Assembly: GCA_043797615.1 (NCBI GenBank) | Contig: JAZDPK010000052.1 | Location: 1-34,883 of the forward strand | Source of the DNA: JAZDPK01 sp043797615 | GTDB lineage: Bacteria > Patescibacteriota > Patescibacteriia > UBA11705 > JABHMO01 | Length of the DNA: 34,883 nucleotides | Direction: 5' to 3' | Shown: positions 18,507 through 26,484 of the stretch, one piece after another | How the letters are laid out: each line of letters starts with the position of its first letter | Position numbering within the stretch: the stretch's first letter is position 1 | The notes under the pieces: model-generated | What the model saw: only the letters and a program-made list of their open reading frames with translations | What the model was told of the DNA's origin: nothing | Database searches by the model: none | Program-made: the position numbers and the translations under genes

Positions 18507-19604
18507 ATGAACAAATGGATTTTAAAAACGCACAATCATATGAATAATGACGTAAATGAAGTCCTTATCGTAGGACCGTTGCCGCCACCTTGCGGCGGCA
18601 TCTCGACTCATATTGCGCGCTTGTTCGATCATTTGACAAACAACGGATTTATTTGCGCCTTGTTGAATACAAGTTTGCTGTACAACAAGATGAAAATTCG
18701 CTTTTCCGCATTGGATTGGTGGGATATTTTTCACAAAATCGTTTCATTTAAAGGAAACATCATTCATTTCCACGTTTCCGCAATGAACAATTTTTATGTT
18801 TTTTTGCTACTTTTCATCCTTATTTCAAATGAAGTAAAAAAAATAATCACGATCCACAGCGGCGACTTTATCAATCATTACTTAAAAACGAACGTGATCA
18901 AAAGGCTGGCGATAAAAATGATTCTTCGCAAATGCGAGCACATCATCATCGTTAACGTGGAGCAAATGGAATTTTTGCGTGAAAAAATAAAAATTTCCCC
19001 CAACCGCATGACGGTCCAATCGGCGTTTCTTCCTCCGGCGCTAGGCGCTGAAAAAGTCAATGAAGCAATCGAAGCAACCATCGCCAAATTGAGAGGCAAA
19101 GTGAAAAAAATCGCTTTGGTCAGCGGCATACCGACGGAAAATTACAATTTTCCGTTTGTTTTGGATATTTATCGGAGATTAAAACAGCAAAACGCCGATC
19201 TCGGACTAATTTTTGCGTTTTACGGCTTAGCCGACGAAGAAATGTTCAACTGTCCCGTGGTTCAAAAAGCCACAGCCACGGAAGATGTAGCAGTTTTTAA
19301 CAATTTGGATCAGGACAGATTCATCGAACTTCTGCAGAGCGTCGATATATATATTCGCCCGACCAATTACGACGGAGCGTCGATTGCCGTACGCGAAGCT
19401 ATTTATTTAAAAAAACAAATCATTGCGAGCGATTCCGTCGCCAGGCCGGCCGGCATTTTGATTTTTAAAAACCGCAACGCGGAAGATCTGCAAGAAAAAA
19501 TTTTAAATGCGATCAATGACGATCGACTCGGCGTTTCAACGTACAATCTTATAAACGGCGGCGATACGATAATAAATATTTACAATAACTTACTAACGCA
19601 ATAA
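18507..19604 (+). CDS. GT4-like glycosyltransferase (GT-B fold)
   Basis: This 365-residue protein has the glycine-rich acceptor-side loop PLPPPCGGISTH (about 24-35) and a donor-side segment RPTNYDGASIAVREA. In that segment D289 and E297 stand in for the usual E-x7-E pair, so the first Glu is replaced by Asp. A strand KIALVSG near 201 starts the C-terminal Rossmann domain. It probably transfers a sugar with retention of configuration. Start choice: the ATG at 18507 is used here; an ATG at 18540 would remove 11 residues and still precede the first strand (EVLIVGP). The stop shares one base with the next start (TAATG). Confidence 0.75.
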   Translation: MNKWILKTHNHMNNDVNEVLIVGPLPPPCGGISTHIARLFDHLTNNGFICALLNTSLLYNKMKIRFSALDWWDIFHKIVSFKGNIIHFHVSAMNNFYVFLLLFILISNEVKKIITIHSGDFINHYLKTNVIKRLAIKMILRKCEHIIIVNVEQMEFLREKIKISPNRMTVQSAFLPPALGAEKVNEAIEATIAKLRGKVKKIALVSGIPTENYNFPFVLDIYRRLKQQNADLGLIFAFYGLADEEMFNCPVVQKATATEDVAVFNNLDQDRFIELLQSVDIYIRPTNYDGASIAVREAIYLKKQIIASDSVARPAGILIFKNRNAEDLQEKILNAINDDRLGVSTYNLINGGDTIINIYNNLLTQ

Positions 19605-20557
19605 TGCACATGCAAAACAATCTAAAATTTTTAGTCACCGGAGGGGCCGGATTCATTGGTTCGAATATTGTCAAAGAACTATTAAAACAAGATTATCAAG
19701 TTCGAGTGGTTGACAACCTATCCACCGGCAACATTGAAAATATTCAGACCGTCATGGGACAAATCGAATTTTTCAAAGGCGATTTAAGCGAATTGTCTGT
19801 GGCGCGCCAAGCGCTGAAGGATATCGATATTGTTTTTCACGAAGCGGCCGTCCCGTCGGTTCAACGATCAATCGCCGATCCGCTTTCCGTCAATGCCGCG
19901 AATATCAACGCGACATTGAACGTCTTGGCGGCGGCGCGCGAAAGCAAAATAAAAAAACTGGTTTACGCGTCGTCTTCATCCGTCTACGGAAACGCAAAAA
20001 CTCTGCCGAAACGCGAAACCGATCCGATCGATCCGATATCGCCTTATGCCCTGACTAAATTTGTCGGCGAAAGATATTGCCAGTTGTTTAATAAATTGTA
20101 TGGGCTGCCGACGATATGCCTGCGCTATTTTAATGTTTTCGGTCCGTCGCAAAACGCCGCTTCGCAATATTCGGCCGTGATTCCCAAATTCATAACGGCG
20201 ATTTTAAACGGAGAGTCGCCGATTGTTTACGGAGACGGGGAGCAATCGCGAGATTTCACCTATGTCGACAATGTCGTAAGCGCGAATATCCTGGCCGCTT
20301 TTTCCGATGCGGACGGAGAAGTCGTCAATATCGCCTGCAACGAAAGAATCACGCTAAATCAAATCGTCGAGACGATAAATAAACATCAAGGAACAACGAT
20401 AGCGCCGAATCATGCGGCGGAAAAACCGGGCGACATAAAGCATTCGCTGGCGGATATTTCCAAAGCGCAAAAATTAATCGGTTACAAGCCGCTTGTTTTA
20501 TTCGAAAGCGGACTGCAAAAAACAATCGAATGGTATAAATTAAAATTAAAAAAATAA
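19604..20557 (+). CDS. UDP-sugar 4-epimerase-like SDR (WbpP/GalE family)
   Basis: This 317-residue extended SDR has an intact active site: GGAGFIG (13-19), SSSSVYG (123-129) and Y148-x3-K152 in SPYALTK. The region RYFNVFGP and the later SRDFTYVDNVVSAN resemble WbpP/Gne-type UDP-N-acetylhexosamine (or its uronic acid) 4-epimerases more than plain GalE. The predicted reaction is reversible C4 inversion of a UDP-HexNAc, UDP-HexNAcA or UDP-hexose. ATG 19604 overlaps the previous stop by one base; a second ATG at 19610 is possible. It lies one base upstream of amidotransferase 2, which would suit production of an amidated uronate if a dehydrogenase exists elsewhere. Confidence 0.85.
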   Translation: MHMQNNLKFLVTGGAGFIGSNIVKELLKQDYQVRVVDNLSTGNIENIQTVMGQIEFFKGDLSELSVARQALKDIDIVFHEAAVPSVQRSIADPLSVNAANINATLNVLAAARESKIKKLVYASSSSVYGNAKTLPKRETDPIDPISPYALTKFVGERYCQLFNKLYGLPTICLRYFNVFGPSQNAASQYSAVIPKFITAILNGESPIVYGDGEQSRDFTYVDNVVSANILAAFSDADGEVVNIACNERITLNQIVETINKHQGTTIAPNHAAEKPGDIKHSLADISKAQKLIGYKPLVLFESGLQKTIEWYKLKLKK

Positions 20558-20558
20558 A

Positions 20559-22487
20559 ATGTGCGGAATTAACGGATTTACATTTAAGAATTCTGCGGGC
20601 GCGGATAAAATCATCGAACGGATGAACAAAAGCCTTGTTCATCGGGGACCGGACGATTGCGGAATATTCATGTCGGATTTTGCCGTCATCGGAATGCGTC
20701 GCCTGTCGGTAATCGATCTTTCCTCGGGCCATCAACCGATATTCAATGAAGATAAAACCGTTGCGGTTGTTTTTAATGGCGAAATTTACAATTATCTGGA
20801 AATTAAAAATGAATTAGAGCGCAAAGGGCATGTTTTTATCACGAAATCGGACACGGAAGTCTTAGTGCATTTGTACGAAGAAGAAGGCGAATCCATGGTC
20901 AAAAAATTGAACGGCATGTTCGCATTCGCCATTATGGACGAAAAAAAACGGCAAATATTCTTCGCCCGCGATCATTTTGGCGTAAAGCCGCTTTATTATC
21001 ACTTAACCGATGGCGGACAAATTGTTTTTTCGTCTGAATTAGACGGTTTGGTTCAGTACGACGGCATAAAACGGAAAATCAATCGTTCAGCATTACTGTC
21101 GTATTTGATGCGCGGATACGTGATTGATCCGCTCACGATGTTTGACGGAATATTCCAGCTGCCGCCGGCGCACACGATGCTTTGGTCTGAAACGCAAGGA
21201 TTGACGATCAAATCGTACTGGTCTTATCAAATAGCGCCGGATTTCAATTTAACAGAACAAAAAGCGGTGGAACGATTGCAATATTTACTGAACGATTCGA
21301 TTAAAAAACAAATGATTTCCGACGTGCCGATCGGCGCATTTTTGAGCGGAGGCATCGATTCGAGCACGGTTGCCGCGTTCGCAGCGCTAAACTCCAATCG
21401 TCCATTAAAAACGTTTACGGTGAAATTTTCGGATAAGAAATACGACGAAAGCGCTCTCGCAAAATTGGTTTCAAACCATATCGGCAGCGAGCATCATGAA
21501 ATATTCATACCCGAAGCTTCATTCGATATTTCCATGTTGGACACCATAGTAACGCATTTCGGCCAACCGTTCGGCGACACGTCGTGCGTCCCGACCTATT
21601 TATTGTCAAAGCGCGTAAAAGAATTTGTCACAGTCTGCCTGTCCGGCGACGGCGGCGATGAACTTTTTGCGGGGTACGATCATGTTAAATGGCTGGAAAA
21701 CATTATTAGAATAAAAAGCTCGAGCCCAGAACGGCTGCGCAATTATTGCTTTAAAATATTGGAATGGACGCGATCCATACCTATGTTTTACAATTCCTCA
21801 TCATTGCGAAAAATCCGCAAAGCGCTTGAATTAAGCTTATTTGACAAACCTGATATTTTTTTCCATTTATTAAATTTATTCAAAATATCCGAGTTAAATG
21901 CGTTGATTGACGTTGATATTTTGGCATCTCATTTCGACCGCGCCGTCGATTCAACAATAGGAAGCCTGAATAGGCGCAATGAAAACGTTGACGTTGTCGA
22001 TTCAGCGCTTATCACTTTGATCGAAACATCTTTGCCTGGAGATATGCTGACCAAAGTCGATCGCATGAGCATGGCGTCAAGCCTCGAAGTTCGAGTACCG
22101 ATTCTCGATCATCGAATAGGAGAATTATCCGGCATGATTCCTTACGATTTGAAAGTGAAAAACGGCGTGCGAAAAAATGTATTGCGCAAAGCCGGTCAAA
22201 AATATTTGCCGGCGGAAATATATTTGCATCGAAAAATGGGATTTGCCCTGCCGCTATTTAAATGGTTCAACTCAGATTTTTGGAATCTATCCGAATTTTA
22301 TTTGAGCAAAGAATACAAGTCGCCCATGAAATCAATTTTTCGAGCGGAACGGCTGGAAACAATATTAACGCAGGCCCGAAACGCAATGAAACGAGAAGGA
22401 GATATCAGCCATTATGGCGCCGCGACTAGAATTTGGCTTATCGTAGTTTTATTCAGATGGGCAGACCATTATAAAGTTGAAATTTAA
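20559..22487 (+). CDS. asnB: asparagine-synthase-type glutamine amidotransferase (copy 2)
   Basis: This 642-residue enzyme has an intact glutaminase domain (C2, RGPDDCG at 29-35, NGEIYNY at 73-79). Its synthetase domain has SGGIDSS at 263-269, LSGDGGDELFAGY, and a C-terminal KVDRMSMASSLEVRVP motif. It is about 45 residues longer than copy 1, mostly in the C-terminal domain. It resembles copy 1 closely in the glutaminase half (the shared RRLSVIDL, GHQP and FNGEIYNY blocks). Expected chemistry is ATP-driven amidation of a carboxylate with ammonia from glutamine. A uronic acid substrate is inferred from its place directly after the 4-epimerase and before a GT4. Confidence 0.9.
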   Translation: MCGINGFTFKNSAGADKIIERMNKSLVHRGPDDCGIFMSDFAVIGMRRLSVIDLSSGHQPIFNEDKTVAVVFNGEIYNYLEIKNELERKGHVFITKSDTEVLVHLYEEEGESMVKKLNGMFAFAIMDEKKRQIFFARDHFGVKPLYYHLTDGGQIVFSSELDGLVQYDGIKRKINRSALLSYLMRGYVIDPLTMFDGIFQLPPAHTMLWSETQGLTIKSYWSYQIAPDFNLTEQKAVERLQYLLNDSIKKQMISDVPIGAFLSGGIDSSTVAAFAALNSNRPLKTFTVKFSDKKYDESALAKLVSNHIGSEHHEIFIPEASFDISMLDTIVTHFGQPFGDTSCVPTYLLSKRVKEFVTVCLSGDGGDELFAGYDHVKWLENIIRIKSSSPERLRNYCFKILEWTRSIPMFYNSSSLRKIRKALELSLFDKPDIFFHLLNLFKISELNALIDVDILASHFDRAVDSTIGSLNRRNENVDVVDSALITLIETSLPGDMLTKVDRMSMASSLEVRVPILDHRIGELSGMIPYDLKVKNGVRKNVLRKAGQKYLPAEIYLHRKMGFALPLFKWFNSDFWNLSEFYLSKEYKSPMKSIFRAERLETILTQARNAMKREGDISHYGAATRIWLIVVLFRWADHYKVEI

Positions 22488-22505
22488 ATTTTAATTAATT
22501 TGTTT

Positions 22506-23594
22506 ATGCAGTGCCGCAAGTCAAAAATTCGAATACTGTACATTTGCCCGATCTCAGCTTCAATGGGAGGCATTTCTCGTTGGGCGAATATCCTTCGAAA
22601 GAACGGCTTGCCGGATCCATTCGAATCGGATTTTGTCGACAACAGCATTATTAATAAACGCCGATTTTTCGAAACTTCAAGGCTGAATTTTTCCGAAATA
22701 AAAAGAACCTCGGTTATTTTTTGGCGTTTGATAAAAAAAATCGTATTATTTAACCCCGATATTGTTCATTTGTGTTGCAGTCTTTCTCCTTATGGCGTCT
22801 TTCGAGATTTGTTTTGCGCTCTTACATCTAGATTTTTTTCAAAGAGGATCATAACGCATTACCGAGGCAATGTGGTCGATTTTCAATTTTCGAAATTTCA
22901 CGGTTTAAGCGGATATGCGCTCAAATTATTGATAAATATATCAAGCGTCAACATTATATTAAACAAACCTTCTTTAAATATCGTAAACGAGCTGAGCAAA
23001 CAAAAAGAAAAAAATTATGTGGTTCCAAATTATTTTGACGACAGTTCGATTGCGGTAAAAGACGCAAAGGCCGGCAATCAGCGATTTCAAGCAGTCTACG
23101 TCGGCGGCGTGACTTATCAAAAGGGCGCATATGAAATCGTCGGAATTTCCGTCTCGCATCCCGACATAAATTTCACTTTGATCGGGCCGATTTCAAACGA
23201 TTTCTCACAACGATTCGAATCATTGCCCGCTAATTTGCGTATTTTGCCGCATATGCAAAACGCAGAGGTGCAAAAAGAGCTAAGCAAAAGCGACTTTTTC
23301 ATATTTCCTTCGCATTCCGAAGGCTTTCCGAACGCCGTGCTGGAGGCGATGGTTGCTGGTTTGCCGGTGATCGCCACCAATGTCGGCGCCATACCGGAAA
23401 TGATCGATGAAGGGAAAGGAGGATTTTTGTGCGAACCGAAGAATGTTGAACAAATAAAAAAAGCGATCAACAATTTGTTAGACAACAATCTGGAATCAAT
23501 GGGCGCGTATAATTTCAATAAAGCAAAAAATAATTATTCATATCCGATCGTTATCAAAAAACTTTGTGAAATTTACCAAGAAACATTAAAATAA
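22506..23594 (+). CDS. GT4 family glycosyltransferase
   Basis: This protein of about 362 residues has a GT-B fold with SASMGGISRW in the N-terminal acceptor domain and YVGGVTYQKG at the start of the donor domain. The hallmark E-x7-E is intact (E272 and E280 in SEGFPNAVLEAM), followed by GLPVIATNVGAIPE. It is a retaining transferase that should add a sugar from a nucleotide donor on the cytoplasmic side. The ATG at 22506 is preferred over a TTG two codons upstream at 22500. It sits between amidotransferases 2 and 3, only 5 bases from the latter. The donor sugar is not assignable. Confidence 0.87.
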   Translation: MQCRKSKIRILYICPISASMGGISRWANILRKNGLPDPFESDFVDNSIINKRRFFETSRLNFSEIKRTSVIFWRLIKKIVLFNPDIVHLCCSLSPYGVFRDLFCALTSRFFSKRIITHYRGNVVDFQFSKFHGLSGYALKLLINISSVNIILNKPSLNIVNELSKQKEKNYVVPNYFDDSSIAVKDAKAGNQRFQAVYVGGVTYQKGAYEIVGISVSHPDINFTLIGPISNDFSQRFESLPANLRILPHMQNAEVQKELSKSDFFIFPSHSEGFPNAVLEAMVAGLPVIATNVGAIPEMIDEGKGGFLCEPKNVEQIKKAINNLLDNNLESMGAYNFNKAKNNYSYPIVIKKLCEIYQETLK

Positions 23595-23599
23595 TCGAT

Positions 23600-25501
23600 A
23601 TGTGCGGAATTTGCGGATATCAAGGACAAGTCAAAGACGGCTTGATAAAAAAAATGATCGACAAACAGTCGCATCGCGGTCCGGACGACAGCGGCCTTTT
23701 TGAAGATCGCCAAAATCAGGTCGCGCTAGGTCATAACCGGTTATCAATAATCGATCTAAGCGCCAACGCGAAACAGCCGATGACAAACGAAAATTCGACC
23801 GTTTTCCTCGTTTTTAACGGCGAGATTTATAATTACAAAGAGTTGCGATCAGAAATGATAACGAAAAAACATAAATTCGCGTCGCAATCCGACAGCGAAG
23901 TGCTGATTCATTTATACGAAGAATACGGCCCGTCAATGTTATCAAAATTAAACGGAATTTTCGCATTCGCGATTTACGACTCATTGAAGAACGAATTGTT
24001 CTGCGCCCGAGATCAATTCGGCGTGAAACCTTTTTACTACGCGGAAACGAATGATTATTTCGTCTTCGCTTCGGAATTAAAAACAATACTGGCCGCAAAT
24101 TTGATTTCGAAGGACATTAATCCCGTGGCGCTTTACAATCATTTGACTTTTCTCTGGTCGCCCAGTCCGGATACGATGCTTAAATCAGTAAAAAAACTTG
24201 AACCAGGATGTGCGATGATCATTAACGACAAGAAAATCAAAAAACAATGGAAATACTACGATATTGTTTTTAATAAAAACGAGTTGATAAAATCAGAACG
24301 CGAATGCATTGAATTGATTCAAAAAAACGTTTTGAACGCGGTTGATCGCCAACTCATGTCCGACGTACCGGTCGGCGCTTTTCTTTCCGGCGGATTAGAT
24401 TCCAGCGCGATCGTGGCGATGATGAGAAAAATAAAGCCGAAAGATCACATTGATTGCTTTACGATATCGTGGAATGAAGGCAAAAACAGCGATGAATTCG
24501 TGAACGACTTGCCGTACGCGAGAAAAATATCGAATTTTTTAAACGTTGATTTGCACGAAGTCACAATTAATCCGAATATCGTGAATAATATCAATAAATT
24601 GATCTATCACCTTGACGAGCCGCAGGCCGACATCGCGCCTTTAAACATAATGCTGCTCTGCGAAAAAGCGAAAGAGAGAGGGATCAAAGTTTTGCTTTCC
24701 GGCGCCGGCGGAGATGACATTTTTTCCGGATACCGACGGCACGCCGCGCTGGCAATGGAAAAATATTGGTCATGGATGCCTCGGATTTTGCGACAATCAA
24801 TTCAAAACGGAGCTGATTCGCTGGCAACGGGCAATCAGTGGTCGCGAAAATTAAGAAAACTGTTTGAAAACGCCGGCTTAAATGAAAATGAACGACTGAT
24901 GTCTTACTTTTTCTGGTCGAAAAATAACGCCACGATGTCCATGCTCAACGAAAATTTGCGGCAGTCGTTAACAGGCTACAACGGATTTGCGCCGCTGAAC
25001 AGGCATTTGAATTCGCTGGAACAGGATTGCGAACCGCTGAATAAGATGCTTTATCTTGAATGCAAAACATTTTTGCCAGATCATAATCTCAATTATACCG
25101 ACAAAACCGGCATGGCGTCCGGAATCGAGATCAGAGTGCCGCTGTTGGACAGAGATTTGGTTGAAACAGCATCTCGCGTGCCTGTTCATTTGAAACAAAA
25201 AGGATTGACCGGAAAATATATATTCAAGAAAGCAATGGAACCGTATTTGCCGCGCGACATCATTTATCGGCCGAAATCCGCTTTGCCGTGCCCGCTGCGA
25301 GCCTGGCTGCTCGGTGATCTGAAAAACATGGTTCATGATGTTTTGTCCGAGGAAAAAATAAAACGGCGAGGCTGGTTTGATTCTGAAACGGTTCAAAAAT
25401 TAATCAACGACAACGAATCGAGAAGAATCGACGCCTCTTATCCGATGTGGGCGATGGTGTCGATGGAATTGTGGGCGCAAATTTTCCTCGATCAAACATA
25501 A
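23600..25501 (+). CDS. asnB: asparagine-synthase-type glutamine amidotransferase (copy 3)
   Basis: This 633-residue enzyme starts MCGICGYQGQ with C2 as nucleophile. RGPDDSG (26-32) and NGEIYNY (73-79) complete the glutaminase domain. SGGLDSS (263-269) and LSGAGGDDIFSGY mark the ATP-pyrophosphatase domain. A conserved TDKTGMASGIEIRVPLLDRDL block follows near residue 505. It is more distant from copies 1 and 2 than they are from each other: its C-GICGY start and SANAKQPM replace GINGI and ATGHQP. It precedes the C5-epimerase-like gene by 7 bases, so a uronic-acid-containing glycan is a likely substrate, by inference. Confidence 0.9.
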   Translation: MCGICGYQGQVKDGLIKKMIDKQSHRGPDDSGLFEDRQNQVALGHNRLSIIDLSANAKQPMTNENSTVFLVFNGEIYNYKELRSEMITKKHKFASQSDSEVLIHLYEEYGPSMLSKLNGIFAFAIYDSLKNELFCARDQFGVKPFYYAETNDYFVFASELKTILAANLISKDINPVALYNHLTFLWSPSPDTMLKSVKKLEPGCAMIINDKKIKKQWKYYDIVFNKNELIKSERECIELIQKNVLNAVDRQLMSDVPVGAFLSGGLDSSAIVAMMRKIKPKDHIDCFTISWNEGKNSDEFVNDLPYARKISNFLNVDLHEVTINPNIVNNINKLIYHLDEPQADIAPLNIMLLCEKAKERGIKVLLSGAGGDDIFSGYRRHAALAMEKYWSWMPRILRQSIQNGADSLATGNQWSRKLRKLFENAGLNENERLMSYFFWSKNNATMSMLNENLRQSLTGYNGFAPLNRHLNSLEQDCEPLNKMLYLECKTFLPDHNLNYTDKTGMASGIEIRVPLLDRDLVETASRVPVHLKQKGLTGKYIFKKAMEPYLPRDIIYRPKSALPCPLRAWLLGDLKNMVHDVLSEEKIKRRGWFDSETVQKLINDNESRRIDASYPMWAMVSMELWAQIFLDQT

Positions 25502-25508
25502 TTATTCT

Positions 25509-26483
25509 ATGTATATAAACTATTATAAACGAATATTTTCAGCCTACTTTTTAAATAAAAACACAGGCAATCTCCGTTTCTGGCACACCGAGCCTCGCGT
25601 CAACATCGACGACAAAATCGCCAATTTGAACAAATATTATCTTGATTATTCTGCAAAGACCGAATATCCCGGACCGTTCGACGCAAACGGCGTGCCCATG
25701 CTCAATTATTTCGGAACTATCGGCGTGCAGTATAATCCGGACGCGATCGCGCAATACGCATTAGGCGTTTACGAAAAAAATTTGGAAATAAAAGACGAAA
25801 AATTGAAAAAAGTTTTTTTAAATCAAGCCGAGTGGTACGTAAACAACATTCAAATGAGGGAAGAGGGGATCGGCGTGTTTGTTTACGACTTTGATTTCGA
25901 ATATTTCAAAACGTTGAAGAAGCCGTGGTACACTTCGCTCGGCCAAGGCCACGGCATTTCCGTCTTATTGCGCGCTTATTTATTGACAAACGACTCAAAA
26001 TATCTGGAAACCGCCAACACCGCATTCAAATCTTTCGAATTTTCAACGAAAACAAACGGCGGCGTCCGTTTTACCGATGAAAACGGCGATATCTGGCTGG
26101 AAGAAGCGGTTGTCGAGCCGGCAACGCACATTTTAAACGGATTCATCTGGGCGCTGTGGGGAATTTACGACTACTGGCTGATTACGAAAGAAACTAACGC
26201 GTTGAACCTGTTCAATTCGTGCGTTGACACCATTGAAAAAAATCTGCATCGCTACGACACCGGCTTTTGGTCGAGATACGATCTGGCGCCCACGAAAATT
26301 CCGTGCTTGGCCAGTTTTTATTATCATTCGTTGCACATCGCGCAACTGAAAGTAATGTATTTGTTGACAAACAGAGAAACATTTAAAAATTACGCGGAAA
26401 AATGGGAGCGCTATAAAAATAAAAAATTCAATCGCAAATTGGCGTTCATAATAAAAGCGATATTCAAATTATTATATTATTAA
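25509..26483 (+). CDS. D-glucuronyl C5-epimerase-like protein
   Basis: This 324-residue protein matches the heparan/heparosan C5-epimerase C-terminal domain as I recall it. WYTSLGQGHGISVLLRAYLL (140-159) parallels the human QGqaIStLvRAY block. HILNGFIWALWGIYDY (207-222) parallels VLNGFiYSLiGLYDL, TGFWSRYDL (251-259) parallels TGsgTiYDL, and FYYHSLHIAQL (270-280) parallels DYHtTHInQL. Y257 and Y272 fit two catalytic tyrosines. The position of the third reads E198-E199-A200, an Ala. The upstream NPDAIAQYALG (76-86) is also family-like. It would convert glucuronic to iduronic acid units, or act on a related uronate. There is no signal peptide, so it probably acts in the cytoplasm. Confidence 0.82.
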   Translation: MYINYYKRIFSAYFLNKNTGNLRFWHTEPRVNIDDKIANLNKYYLDYSAKTEYPGPFDANGVPMLNYFGTIGVQYNPDAIAQYALGVYEKNLEIKDEKLKKVFLNQAEWYVNNIQMREEGIGVFVYDFDFEYFKTLKKPWYTSLGQGHGISVLLRAYLLTNDSKYLETANTAFKSFEFSTKTNGGVRFTDENGDIWLEEAVVEPATHILNGFIWALWGIYDYWLITKETNALNLFNSCVDTIEKNLHRYDTGFWSRYDLAPTKIPCLASFYYHSLHIAQLKVMYLLTNRETFKNYAEKWERYKNKKFNRKLAFIIKAIFKLLYY

Positions 26484-26484
26484 A

